Under the pieces are notes generated by a model, which had not been told where the DNA came from, did not search any database, and saw only the letters and a list, made by a program, of their open reading frames with translations. Of a stretch of 11,794 bases of DNA, positions 7,437 to 11,794 are shown one piece after another; position 1 is the stretch's first letter; each line of letters begins with the position of its first letter. The translations under genes were made by a program, and so were the position numbers. Origin of the DNA: Nephromyces sp. MM_2019 (Eukaryota > Apicomplexa > Aconoidasida > Nephromycida); NCBI GenBank assembly GCA_015657535.1, contig JADHZB010001525.1:1-11794 (forward strand), in the 5' to 3' direction.

Positions 7437-10400
7437 GTGTATCTTTTAAAACAGCGAAGAAGAGGGAAGCAGAAAAAGAAGAAGAGGAAGAAGAAGAAGA
7501 TGATGATGATGATGATGAAGAAGAAGAAGATGAAGATGAAAAGGGAAGAGCGAAGAAGATAAAGACACAGCAAAGAAAAAGAAGAAGATGAGGACACAGC
7601 AAAGAAGAGGAAGAAGAAAAATAAAGAAAGAAGAAGAGGGAAGAGGGAAGAGGGAAGAGGGAAGAAGGCGAAGATAAGGAAACAGCGAAGAAGAAGATGA
7701 GGACACAGCAAAGAAAAGGAAAAAGACGAAGAAGAAGAAAAAGATAAAACAGCGAAGAAGAAGAGGATTTTCAGTATGCAAGAGAAAGCGGCTGTTTGCA
7801 CACTTTTCTTGTCGCTAAAAATTCATTGAAAATGTGGGAATCTGCGAAGAAATGTGATAACGATTGAGCGTATGCGTGTGTGTGTGTGTGTGTGCGGCTA
7901 TAGTGGGCTGCTATTCATAGTGTGTGTGGTCTTGCCCCGCAGCTGCGTCGGGCCAGTAGGTAACATGATGCCCGTGAAGTGTGTGTGTCTGTGGCATTCG
8001 CTGTGTGCGCGCAAACTGACCGTCTGTGTGTGTGTGTGTCGGTGCGTGTGTGTGTGTCTTCTCTTGTGCGTGTGTGCGTATTTCCTCTTGTCTGTGTCTC
8101 TGCCTATATTTGCCTCTCCTATATGCTGCTGCTTCCGCGCTTTTCCTTAACAATCTCACATATATACTGAGTGATGAAAAGAACAGGTTTTTTTCCAAAT
8201 TCTATGAAGATGTGTGTGTGTGTCTAGACAAGAGCGATCGAGTGATGAAAAGATGGAAGTTTCCCGCAAAGAACTCGACAGAAGTGAAGACAATTCATCG
8301 CAGCAGCCTTCAACTTCCTCGTCTACTTCCTCCACAATTTCATTAACTGCTTCTTCTTCAGTTGCAACATCTTCTTCAGTGGCAGCATCTTCATCTTCAC
8401 TCCTCTTTTATCATGATCACGCGAAGCACGTTATTATAGCTTCCGATCGCCAGTTTGGAAATCCACTTTTGAGGTGTGTGTTTTGGTGTGTCCGTTTTGT
8501 TGTGTGTTGGTGCTTGTGTGTTGATGTGTGTGTTGGTCTGTATGTCGGCAAGGATATGTGTGTGTGGGTTCCTGTGTTTGTCCGTGTGTGATGTGCATGT
8601 CTCTATCTGTTTGTCCCTATCTGTGTTTCTATCACTTCGCCGTTGTGTGTGTGCTTCTATAGCTCTGTGTTTTTTTTTTCACAACTCTGTGTGCGTGTAC
8701 ATTTTCCAAATGAAACTGGAGAAAACCACTTTTTTTAATTCTCGCTTCGATTCTCCATAAACTGTTGTAAGAAGCTGAAATCTCTCATCCTTTCGCTTTA
8801 TAAGCTCCTCCTTGATTGGGAATCTACGCACTAAAAATCAATTTAAAAGCTGACTTTTCTGAGCTTTCTCTGCTTGAAGACAATATCCTCTTCATTGTCA
8901 CCAGTGTACGTACACTATTGTTTTTGATGCAGAATACTTTTGCCTTCCTCTTCAACTCTCTTCAGCATTGAATACTCCTGTGTGCGAAAATCCTGGCTGC
9001 TTTTGCTATAATAAGCTCGCTGCGATATATTAGCATCTTATATACTACACTCATTTTGTGGTTTTAACTTTTTATTTTATCTTCACTGGCTATTCTTCTC
9101 TCTTCTGTTCTCTACTTCTAATCTTTTTCACATGAAGAAGCGGAGGCTTTAACTTCGTCTTTATTTGAGGTGTACGTACACCTCATGAAATTCACTTGTA
9201 GTTTTCCCTGTCCAGGTGCTCCCTCACGTACAAACACACAGAAAGGTAAAGGGATGCGCGCACACACGCACCCACAGGTAAAGAGATATGTACAGAAACG
9301 TAAAGAGATGTGTGCACACCCATCCACCCCCACTTGCACACACACACACGCACAATGGTATTTGTTCGCTACCTTCACTCTGCTCACTGCTCTCATCTTA
9401 TCATTGAATAATCCATCTCTATTCAGTGTCTCATTATCGCTCTCCACAACCCATATATAGCTACTCATTCTCCTCACTACACACATACACACACGATGCT
9501 CCCCCCCTCTCCCCTTGCAACTTCCCTCGTTCTGTCTTTCCTCGCAAACATATCTCTGTGTGTTTGTGTGTGCGAATCTTCGCCTGTTTCAAGGTTTATA
9601 CGGAATGTTCCCTACGAGATCGCCTCCATAGTACCCGACTATTTGATAGGCGATTCTTCAGCCATCATCTTCATCTCCCTGAAGTTTCATAGGCTTCATC
9701 CTTCTTATCTGCTTGCGAGGATAGCTGCTTTACAGAAGGCTTATAAACTTCGCTTACTGATCTGTCTCGTTGATCTTACGGAGCCTCAGAGGCAGCTGGG
9801 TGTGTGTGTGGGCGTGTGTGTGCGCGTTTGTGTGTATGATCGCCTGTGTCGGTGTGTGTGTGGGGGTATGTGGGTATGTGTGTGTGGACATGTATGTGTG
9901 GGTGTCTATGTATGTATGTGTGGGTGTCTATGTATGTATGTGTGGGTGTGTGTGTGAGTGCGTGGATATGGGTGCGAGTATTGATGTTGATGGGTGTATG
10001 TGCTTGTGGGACTAGGTATGAGTTGGTTTATCTTGTGTGTGCTGACAGCTTCAGTATCGCACTTTCCCTAAAGAGTTACCTGTTTGCATATTAGTATGCC
10101 TCGCTAGTGTGTTTGTCCTGTAACCCTCCGTCACACTCTCGTGGAAACAGTACTCAAATTCATGCGCAATTGCTCACACACACACGCACTCAAAAAAATC
10201 CACTGACAAGATCTGACTCTGGCCAACTCATTACTGCAGAGCTGCCGACACACACTTCTATTCGTTTTTTAGCACACACACTCTTCTCTTCTGTGTGTTA
10301 GGCGAAGTCACTCGACTAGTCTTTAAGCATAGCATGACGCTCTTCCTGGTTTGGTCATACGAAGAGGCTGCCCGAGTTATTGAAACTTTCAAGGCTTACG

Positions 10401-11654
10401 AATCAAAGCCAGCAGATCTTCTACAAGCTAGATTAGAAGCAGATCATTTTTCCAGAGCATTAGGTGTGTGTGACTGTGTGTGCATGAATTTGCCTGTATG
10501 ATTGTGCGTTTATGACTGTGTTATTGACTGTCTAACTGTGCATCCATGAGTATATATGTGTTTAGCTGTGCAGCAGTAATCGTGGATGTCTGCGTGTGTG
10601 TGATTCTGTGTGGCTGCGTATGTGCGACTGTGTGTGCATTCTGTTAGAAGGTTTATGTGCTGTTCATGAGGCTGTGTGCTGCATGTGAGTTTGTACACGA
10701 TATACGTGTGTGACGTATATGTGTTATATATTTGTGTGTGTGTGTGTGTGTGTGCATTTGTCAGATATGTATGAATGTGCTGTGTGCCCACGGTGTGTGT
10801 GAAAATGTTGTGCGTGTTTTCGAATATGCGCCATGGCTCATATTAATTATGTGCCCTGTGCTTACTGTGTGTTTACCCTGTGTGTTGTGCTGCCTCATTG
10901 ATGTACCATTTGTGTGCGTATATTCACTGTATTCGTGTAGTTCAAAATTCTGGTGTGTGTGCGTACTTCAATGCATTTGCCCTACCTTCAAAAGCAAGCA
11001 CCTGTGAGTGTCTTTGTGTGTGTAAGCATGAGCTTCGAACTTCATGTGTGTGTTCATCGCTTCACTTCGCTCCCTTATGCTTAAGTATATGGAGAAACCT
11101 TGCAAGCCAGCGATTTGCGCATCAATCATTAGCCCCGACACGCAAGGTTCCTACAGAAGTTCTTCCAATCTTGAAGCCAATTTGAGCACGCAGTAAACGC
11201 AGCAGGCAAGATGCACGCAACACACACAATACACACAACACCCATACCCCCAAAACCCACTCAGCATATACTAAACACACACTCATACGACACACACAAG
11301 ACACGCAAGACACAAGCTTAAAACCCTCTCAACGCACACAAAACCTACCTACTCAATAATCGCTCAGCCCATTCAATATACCCTCAGCACACACATACAC
11401 AACATGCTATGATTATTCCCTTATACTCAAATTCTGTTTTTCTTCTTCTACTCCCTCTTCTTCTTTTAGATGCCTTAACGACGATTTCTCCGATAAATAA
11501 AACTGATGCCATCACTTTAGCCCGAAACTTCGGTACAATGAGGCACATCATAAAGGCAGAAGGCGCTAAACTGAGGAATTGCCCAGGAATTGGAGGAAAG
11601 AAGCTAAAGAAACTTCTTCATGTCTTTAATGAACCTTTTTTTCCCAGCGATTGA
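7395..11654 (+). CDS. ERCC1: ERCC1/Rad10 DNA repair protein, 285 aa
   Basis: Six exons: 7395-7436, 7943-7959, 8228-8473, 9594-9799, 10302-10463, 11470-11654 (858 bases, all phases matching). Exons 3-6 are secure; the first two rest on phase and splice sites. ERCC1 pairs with the XPF nuclease to cut DNA 5' of lesions in nucleotide excision and crosslink repair. After a Ser-rich N-terminus (about residues 44-80) comes the central domain: DRQFGNPLLRFIRNVPYE, IVPDYLIGDSSAIIFISLKF, HRLHPSYLLARI, LVDLTEPQ, VWSYEEAARVIETFKAYE and SKPADLL. The C-terminal double helix-hairpin-helix has LTTISPINKTDAITLARNFG and CPGIGGKKLKKLLHVFNEPF. Each block aligns without gaps to human ERCC1 at the exon joins. As expected for ERCC1, no XPF-type GDX(n)ERKX3D nuclease motif is seen. 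F281 matches human F293, the XPF-binding phenylalanine. If translation began at ATG 8253 in exon 3, the protein would be 257 residues. Confidence 0.94.
7449..7786. repeat. long polypurine tract with internal repeats
   Basis: About 340 bases of nearly pure A/G on the plus strand, inside ERCC1 intron 1. It includes a GAT run (7500-7518), four copies of AGAGGGA near 7634-7664, and repeated phrases such as gatgaggacacagcaaag (twice) and agcgaagaag (several times). The Leu/Ser/Phe-rich open frames on the opposite strand are artefacts of this composition. Confidence 0.85.
7943..7959 (+). CDS. ERCC1: ERCC1 exon 2, 17-base microexon (tentative)
   Basis: Encodes LRRAS plus AG. Acceptor cttgccccgcag, donor gtaaca. 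It joins exon 1 (phase 0) to exon 3 (AG+A makes Arg20) exactly. It is too short for composition to help, so support is splice sites and phase only. Confidence 0.4.
8228..8473 (+). CDS. ERCC1: ERCC1 exon 3, Ser-rich linker and start of central domain
   Basis: 246 bases, acceptor tgtgtctag, donor gtgtgt. It encodes an acidic/basic patch (QERSSDEKMEVSRKELDR), a Ser/Thr/Ala-rich linker with SSSVA repeats, and KHVIIASDRQFGNPLL. The last stretch aligns with SIIVSPRQRGNPVL of human ERCC1. The 5' boundary is less sure than the 3' one. Confidence 0.85.
8474..9593 (+). other. ERCC1 intron 3, TG arm then CA arm
   Basis: 1120 bases. TG-rich from the donor itself to about 8695; CA-rich at about 9228-9357 and again at 9478-9496, just before the acceptor. 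Between them is unique sequence with two GTGTACGTACAC palindromes. No missing ERCC1 exon is needed here, since exons 3 and 4 align with human ERCC1 without a gap. Confidence 0.9.
9166..9185. repeat. perfect 20-bp palindrome
   Basis: The half-site TGAGGTGTAC is followed directly by its reverse complement. It shares the core GTGTACGTACAC with 8904-8915. Confidence 0.9.
9594..9799 (+). CDS. ERCC1: ERCC1 exon 4, central domain
   Basis: 206 bases encoding FIRNVPYEIASIVPDYL through DLTEPQRQL. The acceptor is gtttcaag (AAG type) and the donor gtgtgt. It aligns with human FVRNVPWE to DPQQAL. Confidence 0.95.
9800..10301 (+). other. ERCC1 intron 4, TG arm then CA arm
   Basis: 502 bases. TG-rich from the donor to about 9962, CA-rich patches at about 10176-10282 ending close to the acceptor. 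Confidence 0.9.
9891..9949 (+). repeat. 22-bp tandem repeat in ERCC1 intron 4
   Basis: About 2.7 copies of a 22-base unit, tgtatgtgtgggtgtctatg plus ta, starting at 9891, 9913 and 9935. Confidence 0.85.
10302..10463 (+). CDS. ERCC1: ERCC1 exon 5, end of central domain
   Basis: 162 bases encoding EVTRLVFKHSMTLFLVWS, then YEEAARVIETFKAYE and SKPADLLQARLEADHFSRAL. Acceptor ctgtgtgttag, donor gtgtgt. Its alignment with human ERCC1 has no gap at either end. Confidence 0.96.
10464..11469 (+). other. ERCC1 intron 5, TG arm then CA arm
   Basis: 1006 bases. TG-rich from the donor to about 11060 (with a pure TG run at 10734-10754), CA-rich at about 11210-11405, then a polypyrimidine tract and the acceptor. 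Exons 5 and 6 align with human ERCC1 without a gap, so no exon is hidden inside. Confidence 0.9.
11470..11654 (+). CDS. ERCC1: ERCC1 exon 6, (HhH)2 domain and stop
   Basis: 185 bases encoding ALTTISPINKTDAITLARNF, then the hairpin CPGIGGKKLKK and the tail NEPFFPSD, ending in TGA at 11652-11654. It follows a strong polypyrimidine tract and cttcttttag. Confidence 0.97.
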
Positions 11655-11698
11655 AGCAGAGTGTGTGCTTGTTGGAGAAAATTTTGTGTGGGGAAGAG
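11655..11698. other. short 3' flank of ERCC1
   Basis: TG-interspersed sequence directly after the stop. No clear polyadenylation signal is visible before the tandem repeat. Confidence 0.5.
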
Positions 11699-11794
11699 TG
11701 TGTGTGTGACGAAATATCTGCGTGTGTGTGACGAAATATCTGCGTGTGTGTGACGAAATATCTGCGTGTGTGTGACGAAATATCTGCGTGTGTG
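11699..11794 (+). repeat. 22-bp tandem repeat running off the window
   Basis: Four copies of gacgaaatatctgcgtgtgt plus gt, starting at 11708, 11730, 11752 and 11774. They appear identical, and the array is cut by the window end. Confidence 0.95.

Noticed and set aside
7321..7801. Long minus-strand open frames rich in Ser, Leu and Phe
   Set aside because: They are the reverse of the polypurine tract in ERCC1 intron 1, and the composition alone explains them.
1..11794. CRISPR, prokaryotic operon or mobile element
   Set aside because: The repeats are simple microsatellites or minisatellites; no spacer-repeat array, transposase or terminal inverted repeat was seen, and the genes are spliced.
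1..11794. tRNA, rRNA or snRNA genes
   Set aside because: No conserved box or cloverleaf pattern was recognised by eye on either strand; a covariance-model search was not possible.

Overview
This is nuclear DNA from a eukaryote with intron-dense genes, and no prokaryotic feature is present. I reconstructed two conserved genes exon by exon. Their reading phases agree at every junction, and the joined proteins align with known families. The introns are unusually rich in TG/CA dinucleotide repeats, so most long open frames in the window are repeat translations and not genes. Gene content and exon style would fit a protist, possibly an apicomplexan-like alveolate, but I cannot fix the species from sequence alone.

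Layout. Positions 1-1049 hold a TG-rich stretch with a tentative plus-strand gene 3' end (candidate exons 582-680, 880-916, 940-1049). Positions 1050-1655 are intergenic with a pyrimidine-rich tract. A probable two-exon minus-strand gene of 63 residues lies at 1656-2264; its intron contains a degenerate tandem repeat. Positions 2636-7011 (minus) carry a ten-exon ZRANB2-like gene: two RanBP2-type zinc fingers, a YDEFGR segment and an RS-rich tail, 282 residues. Positions 7012-7394 are the gap between two divergently transcribed genes. Positions 7395-11654 (plus) carry a six-exon ERCC1/Rad10 gene of 285 residues, whose first two exons are tentative. Positions 11655-11794 are 3' flank ending in a 22-bp tandem repeat that runs off the window.

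The two main genes are not known to share a pathway. ZRANB2-type proteins act in RNA splicing. ERCC1 is the non-catalytic partner of the XPF nuclease in DNA repair.

The most interesting signal is in the introns. The four long, well-bounded introns (ZRANB2-like intron 5; ERCC1 introns 3, 4 and 5) all carry a sense TG-rich arm in the 5' part and a sense CA-rich arm in the 3' part, the arrangement expected of a long RNA hairpin that would bring the two splice sites together. The well-supported introns under 400 bases have only the TG arm. All three ERCC1 introns with secure borders begin inside the repeat (donor GTGTGT).
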